From the NCBI GenBank assembly GCA_944383465.1, contig CALWPQ010000021.1, positions 1 through 64,000 of the forward strand: a DNA stretch of 64,000 bases, given 5' to 3'. The position numbers and the translations under genes are program-made. The stretch comes from an uncultured Clostridia bacterium (GTDB lineage Bacteria > Bacillota > Clostridia > Peptostreptococcales > Anaerovoracaceae). Numbering within the stretch: the stretch's first letter is position 1; the number at the start of each line of letters is the position of its first letter. Positions 1 to 8,139 of the stretch are shown piece after piece. The notes beneath the pieces are model-generated. The model saw only the letters and a program-made list of their open reading frames with translations, was not told the origin of the DNA and did no database searches.

Positions 1-419
1 ATCCAGCCGCAAAGCACACCGATAATACGCTCTTTTATACCGAGCTGCACGGAAGTAAAATATACCGAAATTATACCGTTCCAGAAAACTATAAAATGAG
101 CGAGAAAGCATATGAGTATAGAAATAAGAACCACTTTAAGATCGAAAAACAGGAGCAGCGTAATCTGAAAAAATGCCGAAATTATGCCGGATGTCAAAAC
201 TGCTTTTAGGCGTACAACTCCATGAAGACATATTTTTAATCTTATATCCTGATATTTTTTATGCGGAAAAAGATTAAAGATGTTTGCGAGCAAAAATAGG
301 CATATAAATAATGCGGCACAGACAATATCAGCTCCTGCGGAGCTTTGTATCGTCCATAGCAGGATAAAGCAGTTTGATGATAAAAGCAGGAATAAAATAT
401 TTAAAATCAAAGACAGCAT
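1..419 (-). CDS. Membrane protein, N-terminal part only (gene runs off the window)
   Basis: An open frame starts at an ATG read from 419 downward and stays open to position 1, giving about 139 residues without a stop. A GTGAGG ribosome site lies just upstream of the ATG. The visible part has about four hydrophobic segments, near residues 3-22, 33-50, 72-93 and 96-118, joined by short basic loops such as FPHKKYQD. The last residues visible are LGIKERIIGVLCGW. The layout recalls the membrane-anchored N-terminus of some clostridial alpha/beta-hydrolase-like proteins, but no catalytic domain lies in the window, so that is only an impression. The gene diverges from the operon that starts at 704. 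That it is coding is fairly sure; its function is unknown. Confidence 0.6.
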   Translation of the reverse strand, partial: MLSLILNILFLLLSSNCFILLWTIQSSAGADIVCAALFICLFLLANIFNLFPHKKYQDIRLKICLHGVVRLKAVLTSGIISAFFQITLLLFFDLKVVLISILICFLAHFIVFWNGIISVYFTSVQLGIKERIIGVLCGW

Positions 420-448
420 AAAAATAAGCCTCACTTACATTTTCGTTT

Positions 449-494
449 AATTATTATTTGTAATAATTTTACCAAATAGAATTTTGCCGGACAA
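449..494 (-). promoter_or_regulatory. Possible promoter and inverted repeat of the leftmost gene
   Basis: On the - strand TTGTCC (494-489) and TAAAAT (471-466) are 17 bases apart. A perfect 8-base inverted repeat AATTATTA-TTTG-TAATAATT (449-468) lies at the expected start point and could be an operator. The region is very AT-rich, so chance is a real alternative. The rest of 420-703 holds the control region of the next operon and no gene. Confidence 0.3.
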
Positions 495-602
495 GTAAAA
501 TATTTTGATGAGCATTTTTAGGCAATTAAACTTGAGCAAAGAAGGTTATTGCTTTATTTATGATTTTACAAGGGTAAAAAGATAAATAATTTATTTTGTG
601 TT

Positions 603-636
603 TGTTAATAATTAGTTAATAAACGGTTGATATAAT
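603..636 (+). promoter_or_regulatory. Promoter with 11-bp-period direct repeat (OmpR/PhoB-family operator type)
   Basis: TATAAT at 631-636 is a perfect -10, but no good -35 lies 16-18 bases upstream. That place is taken by two exact copies of GTTAATAA (604-611 and 615-622), 11 bases apart. Tandem half-sites with one helical turn between them, overlapping a missing -35, are typical of promoters activated by OmpR-family response regulators. Read as TGTTAA-N5-AGTTAA the site matches the WalR/PhoP-type consensus with one mismatch. The operon encodes such a regulator (4580-5275), so autoregulation is an obvious inference. Confidence 0.5.
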
Positions 637-703
637 ATCAATAAAGGACAGTTATAATGACATTGTAAGATAAAAACTAAAAACTATTCAGGAGGATGAG
701 GTT

Positions 704-1879
704 ATGAAAAAGTTTCAATTCAAACAAAAGCGCCATATGATTACGGCGGTTTGTATGCTCGTGGGACTTATGGTACTGACGACTTCGGTGTATGCAAACT
801 ATGATAATGCAAGCGGTTACAGCAACTATAAGAGCGCGCTTAAGAATTTGCTTCTTGAGACTGATAATGTGACGCTTGATGCTGATGTCGAAATCTACCT
901 TGACGGAAAGCTGATAACAAAGAGTGAAAACGGCGTTAAAATCGGAGACAATGGGGAGAGCTCATACAGCAAAGAAACATATATGGACGGAGACATTTAT
1001 GAATATCGTCAGTACAGAGACGGTAAGAAGCATTATTCGTACAACGTGCAGGATAATACTTACTATTCATATGATTCGACATATACCGGTATAGACGGCA
1101 ATTTTCTCGGTATCGATATGGATGAAAACACCAATCAGAAACTCGTAAAATTCCTTGAGGTTGCAGCAGATATGGTAGTGGGTGACCTGAAAAACAATGT
1201 AGTTCTTACTGGAGAAGATGACAATACGCTTGAATATCAGGTGAATGTTTCAAAGAATCAGATGCCTGAAATAATAAATGCCGGACTTTCGCTTCTTTTC
1301 AGCAGTATGAACGAATATTCATATGGCGGCGAAGGTGTTGTGTATGATGATTATTCCAACGCATTCAGCGCATTTTCAAATGAAGAGTACGGAAAGGATT
1401 TATCGGAAAATGTATACAGCGAAACAACCGGTGAATTCCTGCCGGAAGTTGCGGGATATGATACAGAAGAAGCATATTGGGACGCATACGACGATGCGAG
1501 TGAAGCATTTTGGGATAAATATGAACAGATTTACAGTGATGATTATGACAGCACAGGTGTATTGCTTGTAAAAGCTGATGGAAGCTACGAATATTACAAG
1601 ACTTACGATGAGTATATTGACAGCACAGGAAATTATGATGATAGCGACATTTATATGATGTTCGGTGATGACCCGTATATCGAAAATGCGAAGATGACAG
1701 CTAAGATGAGCAAGAGCGGAGAACTCCTCGAGAATACTCTTGAAGTTACGCTGGCCGGATTTGATAAGAACGGAGAAAAGCATACAGCAACATTTAGCGG
1801 TGTGATAAACGCTAAAGACTACGGCAGCACCACAGCCGATGTGTTTGATCCGGAAGGTAAAGTGGAGAACAATGATTAA
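704..1879 (+). CDS. Exported Tyr/Asp-rich protein of unknown function
   Basis: This 391-residue protein has a signal peptide: basic start KKFQFKQKRH, hydrophobic core at about 14-28, likely cleavage after VYA. The mature part is acidic and very rich in Tyr, Asp, Gly and Ser, with repeated beta-type stretches (residues about 55-190 and 310-380) around an acidic Tyr-rich middle. I see no lipobox, cell-wall sorting motif or enzyme motif. AGGAGG precedes the ATG. It is the first gene of an operon with an ABC ATPase, permease, sensor kinase and regulator. A role as the extracytoplasmic partner of that transporter or sensor is inferred only. The family is not recognised. Confidence 0.8.
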   Translation: MKKFQFKQKRHMITAVCMLVGLMVLTTSVYANYDNASGYSNYKSALKNLLLETDNVTLDADVEIYLDGKLITKSENGVKIGDNGESSYSKETYMDGDIYEYRQYRDGKKHYSYNVQDNTYYSYDSTYTGIDGNFLGIDMDENTNQKLVKFLEVAADMVVGDLKNNVVLTGEDDNTLEYQVNVSKNQMPEIINAGLSLLFSSMNEYSYGGEGVVYDDYSNAFSAFSNEEYGKDLSENVYSETTGEFLPEVAGYDTEEAYWDAYDDASEAFWDKYEQIYSDDYDSTGVLLVKADGSYEYYKTYDEYIDSTGNYDDSDIYMMFGDDPYIENAKMTAKMSKSGELLENTLEVTLAGFDKNGEKHTATFSGVINAKDYGSTTADVFDPEGKVENND

Positions 1880-1914
1880 ATTTTCAAAGGATTATTAAAG
1901 ACGGAGAAGAATGT

Positions 1915-2649
1915 ATGGAAAAGATTCTGATAGTTGATAATCTTACAAAGTTATATAAAAACGGCAGAGGGGTAAAGAATATAAGTTTTGAAATAGAACG
2001 TGGCGATGTTGTCGGTCTTCTCGGTCCGAATGGCAGCGGTAAAACTACCATAATGAAAACCATAATGGGACTTTGCCACGCCAGCAGCGGAGAGGTAAAA
2101 GTGTTTGGAGTAAATGTTGAAGAAGATGTTGAAAAAGCACTTGCAAAGGTGGGAGGTCTCATTGAGAGGCCTGCCCTCTTTGAATATTTGTCGGCAAGGG
2201 AAAACCTTAAAATGATGGCACGTTATTATGACAATGTGGATGATGCCAGGATAGACAAGATAATGGAAATTGTGAGAATCGCGAGATATCAAAAAGAAAA
2301 AGTAGCAAGATTTTCGCTCGGTATGAAACAGAGACTCGGTATAGCAATGGCACTTCTTTCGGAGCCTGAGCTTGTGGTACTCGATGAGCCGACGAACGGA
2401 CTCGATATAGAGGGGACTGTCGAAATCCGTGAAATTATTAAAAGATATGCGTCGGAAAAGGGGACATCGTTTTTAATTGCAAGCCATTTAGCTCCGGAAA
2501 TTGAAAAAACCTGCAATAAAGTAGCAGTGATACACGAAGGAGAAATGCTTTCTTTCGAGACGATGGAAGAGGCGCTGAGGCTCAATCCTTCGCTTGAAGA
2601 CTACTTTCTTTCAAAGGTTAAGGACAAAAGGGGTTCAATAATAATATAA
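1915..2649 (+). CDS. ABC transporter ATP-binding protein, BcrA/lantibiotic-immunity type
   Basis: A 244-residue ATPase with Walker A GPNGSGKT (residues 37-44), signature SLGMKQRLG and Walker B LVVLDEPTNGLD. The SLGMKQ form of the signature is usual in BcrA/NatA/EcsA-type exporters that move or resist peptide antibiotics. GGAGAAG precedes the second of two close ATGs; the first (1911) soon meets a stop. The permease follows 13 bases downstream. The acidic exported protein upstream and the kinase and regulator downstream fit a sensing and detoxification module, but the substrate cannot be read from the sequence. Confidence 0.9.
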   Translation: MEKILIVDNLTKLYKNGRGVKNISFEIERGDVVGLLGPNGSGKTTIMKTIMGLCHASSGEVKVFGVNVEEDVEKALAKVGGLIERPALFEYLSARENLKMMARYYDNVDDARIDKIMEIVRIARYQKEKVARFSLGMKQRLGIAMALLSEPELVVLDEPTNGLDIEGTVEIREIIKRYASEKGTSFLIASHLAPEIEKTCNKVAVIHEGEMLSFETMEEALRLNPSLEDYFLSKVKDKRGSIII

Positions 2650-2662
2650 AGGAGGAAGACAG

Positions 2663-3415
2663 GTGAAAATTTTTATTGCAAATTTACAAAATGAGCTCAG
2701 AAAACTTGCAGCGAGAAAAAAATATTATGTCTTTCTCATAATCGAAGTAGCTATTTGCGTTATGTGGGGGCTTATAGGTATGATTATATCGCGCGCATCG
2801 CGCGGCGTGATAGGTGCAGAGGTGGTGCTTTCGGGGCTTCCGATGACTGTTCTCGGCTTTTTTATACAGGTGTATATACCGCTTATAATATTTATGGCAT
2901 CTTGTGATGTGTTTGCCGGTGAAGTTCATGACGGTACAATACGCGCCTCGTATATGAGGCCTATAAGCAGAGCAAAGCAGTATTTTTCTAAGCTTGCTGC
3001 GGTTACAGCGGTGGCTATTATTTATCTCGTAGTGCTGTTTGTGATGACAACGGTGGTGCAGGCGATGGGTGCACGCGATATGACAGGTGTTTTCACAGCG
3101 TTTATGTCGTATTTTCTCGATATTATTCCGATGATCGTTCTCGTAGCATTTGCCGGTATGATAAATCAATTTTCAGGAAGCACTTCACTTTCTATGCTGA
3201 TATGTATTATAATATATATAGGACTTTATGTGGCGGGACTTGTTGTACCGCGGGCCGGCAGCCTTCTCTTTACAGGTTATATGCAGTGGCACAATGTATG
3301 GGTAGGTGTTACGCTTCCGTTCTTTGCAATACTTTCAAAGATAGGTATGCTTGCGGGTTACGGCACAGTGTTCGGCTGCATAGGATATTATTTATACGAA
3401 AGACGGGAAGTATAG
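2663..3415 (+). CDS. ABC-2 type transporter permease
   Basis: A 250-residue membrane protein with about six transmembrane helices: near 23-43, 56-83, 108-134, 147-166, 172-194 and 213-241. It has the cytoplasmic N-terminus NELRKLAARKK and a loop with EVHDGTIRASYMRPISR, which fits the ABC-2 permease pattern (coupling region EVxxGTI). The start is GTG, 5 bases after AAAGGAGGAAG. It presumably pairs as a dimer with the ATPase upstream. The sensor kinase gene starts 4 bases after its stop. Confidence 0.87.
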   Translation: MKIFIANLQNELRKLAARKKYYVFLIIEVAICVMWGLIGMIISRASRGVIGAEVVLSGLPMTVLGFFIQVYIPLIIFMASCDVFAGEVHDGTIRASYMRPISRAKQYFSKLAAVTAVAIIYLVVLFVMTTVVQAMGARDMTGVFTAFMSYFLDIIPMIVLVAFAGMINQFSGSTSLSMLICIIIYIGLYVAGLVVPRAGSLLFTGYMQWHNVWVGVTLPFFAILSKIGMLAGYGTVFGCIGYYLYERREV

Positions 3416-3419
3416 CACG

Positions 3420-4556
3420 ATGAAATCACTTAAAGGACATTTTATGAAAACCAATATACTGATGATAGTAATATCGGCGGCGTTGGTAATCGTTATGTCC
3501 TTTATTTTAATTTTTGTGTTTTCTCTAAGCAACCCAGACGGGATAAAGCGTCTTACAATGACGGCAAGGGATGTATTCTCAGGAACGATTCGCAGCAACG
3601 ATATCGGAATTTATTATTTTATAGCGTGGGCTTTTCTCACGGGAACGCTCGTGCTGATTACCTGTCTTGCGCTTTCAACAAATCTGGCGCGGACAGTGCT
3701 GGCACCGATAAACAGGCTTAAAACAGCGGCGGAAAATATAGCGGAAGGTGAATTGAATTTTGATGTACTTACGAGTGAAGACGCAGAAGAACTCGCAGAG
3801 TTGTGCGATTCGATAGAGAAAATACGAAGGCGGCTGAAAGAGAATGCAGCTCGGGAGATTGAGCAGCAGGAAGAAAGAAATATGCTTATTGCTAATCTTT
3901 CTCATGATATGAGAACACCTGTGACTGCTATAAAGGGATATATAGAGGGCATCATCGACGGTATAGCGGATACACCTGAAAAACAGCAGAAATATCTCGA
4001 TACGATATACAGCAAAGCGATAGTGCTAGAAAGGTTACTCGATGGTATGACTGAGTACTCGGAGCTTGAACTTGGCCGTATGCAGTACGCATTTGAATTT
4101 GTGGATATAACGGAATATCTCAGTAAGCTTGCTGAAGAATATAGAACAGAGATAGAAACTCATAATCTCTCGTTTACTTGCAGTCTTGCGGACAAAGAGA
4201 TGATTGTGCTTGCGGATAAAAATAAGCTCAAAAGGGTGCTTGATAATCTTATAGGAAATGCTATAAAATACAATAAAGAGGGCGGCAATGTGATGCTGAC
4301 TCAGGAAGCTGTCAGCAGCGGTGTAATGATTACCGTATCCGATAATGGAACAGGTATAAAAAAAGAAGATTTGCCGCGTATATTTGACGGTTTTTATCGC
4401 GGTGATTCGGCGCGGAGCAATATAAAGGGCAATGGTCTTGGGCTTGCAATATCAAAACAGATAATAGAAAATCATCACGGTAAGATATGGGTCAAGAGCG
4501 AGAAAGACGAGGGTACGCAGATATTTGTTTATTTGCCGCTCAGAAGAAAAATTTGA
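3420..4556 (+). CDS. Sensor histidine kinase of the ABC-transporter operon
   Basis: This 378-residue kinase has two transmembrane helices (about 11-35 and 64-88) around a short extracytoplasmic loop of roughly 28 residues, a HAMP domain (about 88-142), an H-box NLSHDMRTP with phospho-acceptor His162, an N-box NLIGNAIKYN, a G1 box VSDNGTGI and a G2 box GNGLGLAIS. Such a small outer loop suggests an intramembrane or partner-dependent sensor, as in BceS-type systems that sense through their transporter. It is cotranscribed with the ABC genes and with its regulator downstream. Confidence 0.92.
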   Translation: MKSLKGHFMKTNILMIVISAALVIVMSFILIFVFSLSNPDGIKRLTMTARDVFSGTIRSNDIGIYYFIAWAFLTGTLVLITCLALSTNLARTVLAPINRLKTAAENIAEGELNFDVLTSEDAEELAELCDSIEKIRRRLKENAAREIEQQEERNMLIANLSHDMRTPVTAIKGYIEGIIDGIADTPEKQQKYLDTIYSKAIVLERLLDGMTEYSELELGRMQYAFEFVDITEYLSKLAEEYRTEIETHNLSFTCSLADKEMIVLADKNKLKRVLDNLIGNAIKYNKEGGNVMLTQEAVSSGVMITVSDNGTGIKKEDLPRIFDGFYRGDSARSNIKGNGLGLAISKQIIENHHGKIWVKSEKDEGTQIFVYLPLRRKI

Positions 4557-4579
4557 TAATATTAAGGTTGGTGAGCATA

Positions 4580-5275
4580 ATGCAAAAAATCCTGATAATA
4601 GAGGATGATAAAAGTATAGCTGAACTTGAACGCGATTATCTCGAAATAAACGGGTATAAATGCGATATAGCGGAGGACGGAAAAACGGGGCTTGATATGG
4701 CGCTTAGGGGAGAATATGCGCTTGCCATACTTGATATAATGCTGCCTGGAATGGATGGTTTTGAGGTGTGCGCACGCCTCAGAAATGAAACAGATATGCC
4801 GCTTATTATGCTGTCAGCAAAGAAAGATGATATAGACAAGGTGCGTGGTCTTGGCCTTGGCGCAGACGACTATATGACTAAACCGTTCAGTCCCAATGAG
4901 CTTGTGGCACGAGTTAAAAGCCACATCGCAAGGTATGATAGGCTTACAGGTCATACAAAGGAGGAAGCGGGATCGAATATACTCAAAATAAGAGGACTTG
5001 AAATAGATAAAGACAGCAGACGTGTGTTTGTTAATGGCGAGGAGAAAAGTATGCCGCAGAAAGAGTACGACTTGCTTCTTTTTCTTGCAGAAAACCCAAA
5101 CAGAGTTTTCTCAAAGGATCAGCTTTTTGATAAGATTTGGGGATTTGATGCGTTCGGAGATATTTCTACAATCGCCGTGCATGTGAGAAGAATTCGTGAA
5201 AAAATAGAGACTGATATGGATAATTTACAGTATATTGAGACTGTATGGGGAGTTGGATACAGATTTAAAGGTTAA
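4580..5275 (+). CDS. OmpR/PhoB-family response regulator
   Basis: A 231-residue regulator. The receiver domain (1-120) has the acidic pair D9/D10, phospho-acceptor D52 in LAILDIML, and the switch LSAKK. The C-terminal winged helix ends in the family motif VHVRRIREKI and VWGVGYRFKG. The ATG at 4580 is chosen because AAGGTTGGTGAG lies just upstream and the protein begins MQKILIIEDD; longer readings of the frame would overlap the kinase gene by about 70 bases. The partner is the kinase just upstream. The 11-bp direct repeat at 604-622 is a likely target. Confidence 0.93.
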   Translation: MQKILIIEDDKSIAELERDYLEINGYKCDIAEDGKTGLDMALRGEYALAILDIMLPGMDGFEVCARLRNETDMPLIMLSAKKDDIDKVRGLGLGADDYMTKPFSPNELVARVKSHIARYDRLTGHTKEEAGSNILKIRGLEIDKDSRRVFVNGEEKSMPQKEYDLLLFLAENPNRVFSKDQLFDKIWGFDAFGDISTIAVHVRRIREKIETDMDNLQYIETVWGVGYRFKG

Positions 5276-5402
5276 AGCAGGTTAAAGCTGAGTAAAAGTT
5301 AGAAATTTTACTTGCTGTGAAAAAAGATTAAAACATATAAAATCATAAAATAGAATGCCGCTAAGTATATTTGTATAAAAAAGTATTTGGCGGTGATTTT
5401 TT

Positions 5403-6263
5403 ATGGCGGTATTTATTAATAAGAAAAACTTTAAGAAGAGAAGCAAGCGGTTTGCAAAAACGCTTGCGCTTATGCTTGTGTTTACGGCGCTGGCTACTGC
5501 GGGAGGCGTAAATTTTCTTGAAAATCGTACTTCTGACCTTGGAGAGTCTGAAGCTTCAGTGTCCGCAGCAGCAGATGGCAACTGGGGGCTTAGCTTTCAG
5601 AGCGATGGCAAGGCGCCTGTGGGAAACGCGACTCCTGAAGAACTTGCAAAGTACAATGCGTATTTCGTGGGAGGCGATAAGGCTGTAGAAGAAAAAGCTA
5701 TATTCCTTACATTTGACGCGGGCTACGAGAATGGAAATACGGAAAAAATACTCGATACGCTCAAAAAACACAATGCACCGGCGTGCTTTTTCCTTGTAGG
5801 CAACTACATAGAAACGAGCCCTGAGATAGTAAAAAGAATGGTAGCTGAGGGACATACGGTCGGAAACCATACGATGCATCATCCTGATATGTCGGCAATA
5901 GGTACGGAAGAAGCGTTCAAAGCGGAGCTAAATGACCTTGAAGAAAAGTACAAAGAAGTGACGGGACAGGATATGATGAAAATATACCGTCCTCCGCAGG
6001 GAAAATACAGCGAGAGCAATCTCAAAATGGCAAGCGATATGGGATATAAGACGGTATTTTGGAGCTTAGCCTATGTGGACTGGTACGAATCAAAACAGCC
6101 TACAAAGCAAGAAGCGTTCAATAAGCTGATACCGAGAATACACCCGGGCGCAGTAGTGCTTCTTCACAGTACTTCAAAGACAAATGGAGAGATCCTCGAC
6201 GAACTTCTTACTAAATGGGAAGAAGCGGGATATACATTTAAGCCGATAACGGAACTTGCTTAG
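5403..6263 (+). CDS. pdaA: Polysaccharide deacetylase, PdaA type
   Basis: A 286-residue protein with an N-terminal membrane or signal segment (about 20-36) and an NodB-type deacetylase domain: motif 1 LTFDAGYENG, motif 2 GNHTMHHP with the metal-binding His pair, motif 3 RPPQGKYS, then VFWSLAYVDW and LLHS. The whole resembles Bacillus PdaA, which deacetylates muramic acid so that spore-cortex muramic delta-lactam can form. The residue after the catalytic Asp is Ala where classic NodB enzymes have a metal-binding Asp and PdaA has Asn. The gene appears monocistronic. The sporulation role is inferred from the family and from cotJ and ylmC elsewhere in the window. Confidence 0.85.
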   Translation: MAVFINKKNFKKRSKRFAKTLALMLVFTALATAGGVNFLENRTSDLGESEASVSAAADGNWGLSFQSDGKAPVGNATPEELAKYNAYFVGGDKAVEEKAIFLTFDAGYENGNTEKILDTLKKHNAPACFFLVGNYIETSPEIVKRMVAEGHTVGNHTMHHPDMSAIGTEEAFKAELNDLEEKYKEVTGQDMMKIYRPPQGKYSESNLKMASDMGYKTVFWSLAYVDWYESKQPTKQEAFNKLIPRIHPGAVVLLHSTSKTNGEILDELLTKWEEAGYTFKPITELA

Positions 6264-6297
6264 ATAGACTATTTGGCTGTTTAAAAGATGTGCAGGT

Positions 6298-7797
6298 TTA
6301 CGTAAGATGCTCTTGTGCGGGGCCGTCTATAAGCCTGCCGTCTTTTGTAAAGCGTGAGCCGTGGCAGGGACAGTCATAGCTGTCTTCACCCGGATTATAA
6401 GCGAGCTTACAACCAAGATGCCTGCATCTAAGCGGTTCTCCGCTCGTGAGCGCAGAATCTTCATCTTTGTTTCCTGTAAGCACATCGGCTGCACTTTTTG
6501 AAAGTCCTTTGACGGCATTATAGCCGTCAGACAGCATTTCTTTAAGATCTCCTGAAAGGTTATGGCGCTGAGGGGAGAACACTTCTATATAAGGATTTTC
6601 GCGCCCATTTATCAAATCATCTATAATACTGGAAGCTACCATAGATGAGGTCATTCCCCATTTTTTGAAGCCTGATTCTACATACCAATTTGGAGTATCG
6701 CTTGAGTATGTGCCTATAAATGGAATATAGTCGCCTGTGATGCAGTCCTGCGCCGACCAGCATGCTGTTTCTTCAGATTGCGGAAAATATTGGCGTGCAG
6801 CAGTGCGCAGCATTTCGTATTTGTTATCGGAGGCATCGCCTGTTCTGTGACTTCCGCCGCCAAAGAGCATCAGCGAGCCTGCACGTCTGAAAGAAAATTT
6901 ATCTTCATCAGCGCAGTAATACATACCTTCATATTTTGCATCTTTGTTTGCCCCAGATAAATATATGCCGTTTTCGGAAACGACATTTGCAAGCGCAAGT
7001 ACATAGCTTCGTTCCTGATGCATTCTTATGAAATAATAGCCGGGAATGTTGATAAACGGATAGTGGCAGGCAAATACTACTTTATCTGCGAGTACTGTAA
7101 AAGTTCCGTGCTCGCTTTTAACTATAAGTTCACTTTTTCTTGGCAGATGTCTGTCATAAGTTTCATCTGCACTTGAATTTATAAGGTCGTTCGCTTTTAT
7201 GCCGCAGCCATCTACAGACAGAACTTTGCTATGCTCATATATTTTAAGCCCGTTTGCCGCGGCATAAAGAAATTTCAGGGGATGGAACTGTGCCTGATTC
7301 GGAAAGCGCAAGGCTGATACTGTTTTAAACGGAAGTGATGTTTCGCTCGTGATTTCGCACGGAATACCGAGACTATATGCGGCATTGTATTCTTCGCGTA
7401 TTTTTTCATCGGATATGACGGAATAGAGATAGGCGTTTTCTTTCTCGAAATCACAGTCGATATTTTCATTTTTAATCATTTTCTCGTACATTTCAATGGC
7501 GCGCATATTTGCCTCGGCATAAAGTCGGGCGTGCTCTTCACCGATGTCTTTGATAAGGTCATTGTAAAACAAACCGTGCTGCAATGTGATTTTGGCAGTA
7601 GTATTTTTTGTTTGGCTACTGCCGAGATTATCTTTTTCGATGACAACGACATCGCATCCGCTTTCTTTTAGTCTGCGCGCAGTGAGAATACCAGCAAGTC
7701 CTGCGCCTATTACTGCAATTTCCGCATTTATGTTTTCCGAAAGCGACGGATAAGTTCTTTTTTCAGTGTTTTTCTCCCAAATGGATATATTGCGCAT
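6298..7797 (-). CDS. FAD-dependent oxidoreductase with C-terminal Rieske domain
   Basis: A 499-residue protein of the DAO/glycine-oxidase fold. The FAD-binding motif is IAVIGAGLAGILTARRL near residues 27-43. A Rieske [2Fe-2S] domain fills the last 60 residues, with CRHLGC and CPCHGSRF giving the C-x-H...C-x2-H ligand pattern. The fusion is a known but little-studied family in Firmicutes; the electron donor and substrate are not known. It ends soon after the second iron-sulfur motif, at GPAQEHLT, a little shorter than many relatives. It is a single gene on the - strand, convergent with the deacetylase and divergent from the cation ATPase. Confidence 0.9.
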   Translation of the reverse strand: MRNISIWEKNTEKRTYPSLSENINAEIAVIGAGLAGILTARRLKESGCDVVVIEKDNLGSSQTKNTTAKITLQHGLFYNDLIKDIGEEHARLYAEANMRAIEMYEKMIKNENIDCDFEKENAYLYSVISDEKIREEYNAAYSLGIPCEITSETSLPFKTVSALRFPNQAQFHPLKFLYAAANGLKIYEHSKVLSVDGCGIKANDLINSSADETYDRHLPRKSELIVKSEHGTFTVLADKVVFACHYPFINIPGYYFIRMHQERSYVLALANVVSENGIYLSGANKDAKYEGMYYCADEDKFSFRRAGSLMLFGGGSHRTGDASDNKYEMLRTAARQYFPQSEETACWSAQDCITGDYIPFIGTYSSDTPNWYVESGFKKWGMTSSMVASSIIDDLINGRENPYIEVFSPQRHNLSGDLKEMLSDGYNAVKGLSKSAADVLTGNKDEDSALTSGEPLRCRHLGCKLAYNPGEDSYDCPCHGSRFTKDGRLIDGPAQEHLT

Positions 7798-7897
7798 AAA
7801 ATTTAAAGGCTCCTTTTATATGATTTATTTGTTAAGCATAATATTTGCCAAAATTAAAGGTGCGATACATATTTTTGTATTTAATTTTATTAACTGA

Positions 7898-7926
7898 TTG
7901 ACAATGGCAGAATATGTATATATAAT
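7898..7926 (+). promoter_or_regulatory. Consensus sigma-A promoter of the cation-ATPase leader
   Basis: TTGACA (7898-7903) and TATAAT (7921-7926) are both perfect and 17 bases apart. Transcription should start near 7933, just before the riboswitch aptamer. Confidence 0.85.
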
Positions 7927-7942
7927 ATAGTGTAAAATAAAA

Positions 7943-8040
7943 ATTGCTTAAAGGGAGTAGTTTTAAGCCTGTACTTCAACAACCGACCGCTTGTGGTCTG
8001 GAGACAGGTCCCGTTTCAGGTAACAAGACTTTGGCATAAT
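7943..8040 (+). ncRNA. yybP-ykoY (Mn2+) riboswitch aptamer
   Basis: The leader has the two conserved loops of this class: AAGGGAGTAG (7951-7960) and AACAAGACTTTGG (8022-8034), separated by stem-forming sequence with CCGACC/GGTCTGG and GCCTGT/ACAGG pairs. ATTGCTTAAAG at the 5' side can pair with CTTTGGCATAAT at the 3' side as P1. The class binds Mn2+ and often precedes P-type cation ATPases, as here. The assignment is from motifs read by eye, without a covariance search. Confidence 0.8.
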
Positions 8041-8080
8041 TCATTGGCGGATTGCTAATATTATGTACAAAGCCTTTTTT
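8028..8080 (+). terminator. Riboswitch expression-platform terminator
   Basis: ACTTTGGCATAAT (8028-8040) pairs with ATTATGTACAAAG (8060-8072) and is followed by CCTTTTTT. The 5' arm is also the 3' strand of the aptamer's P1. Ligand-bound aptamer should therefore block the terminator, which makes this an ON switch (inference). Confidence 0.75.
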
Positions 8081-8139
8081 ATTCGCATGAATAATTAAAT
8101 GAAACAGTGGAAAAGGGCAAAAATAGGAGGATTGATAAG

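Noticed and set aside
5271..5312. Repeated GTTAAAGC and AGTAAAA/TTTTACT hairpin after the response regulator
   Set aside because: The repeat has a 10-base period and includes the stop codon, and the hairpin is weak with no T run. Neither is convincing as operator or terminator.
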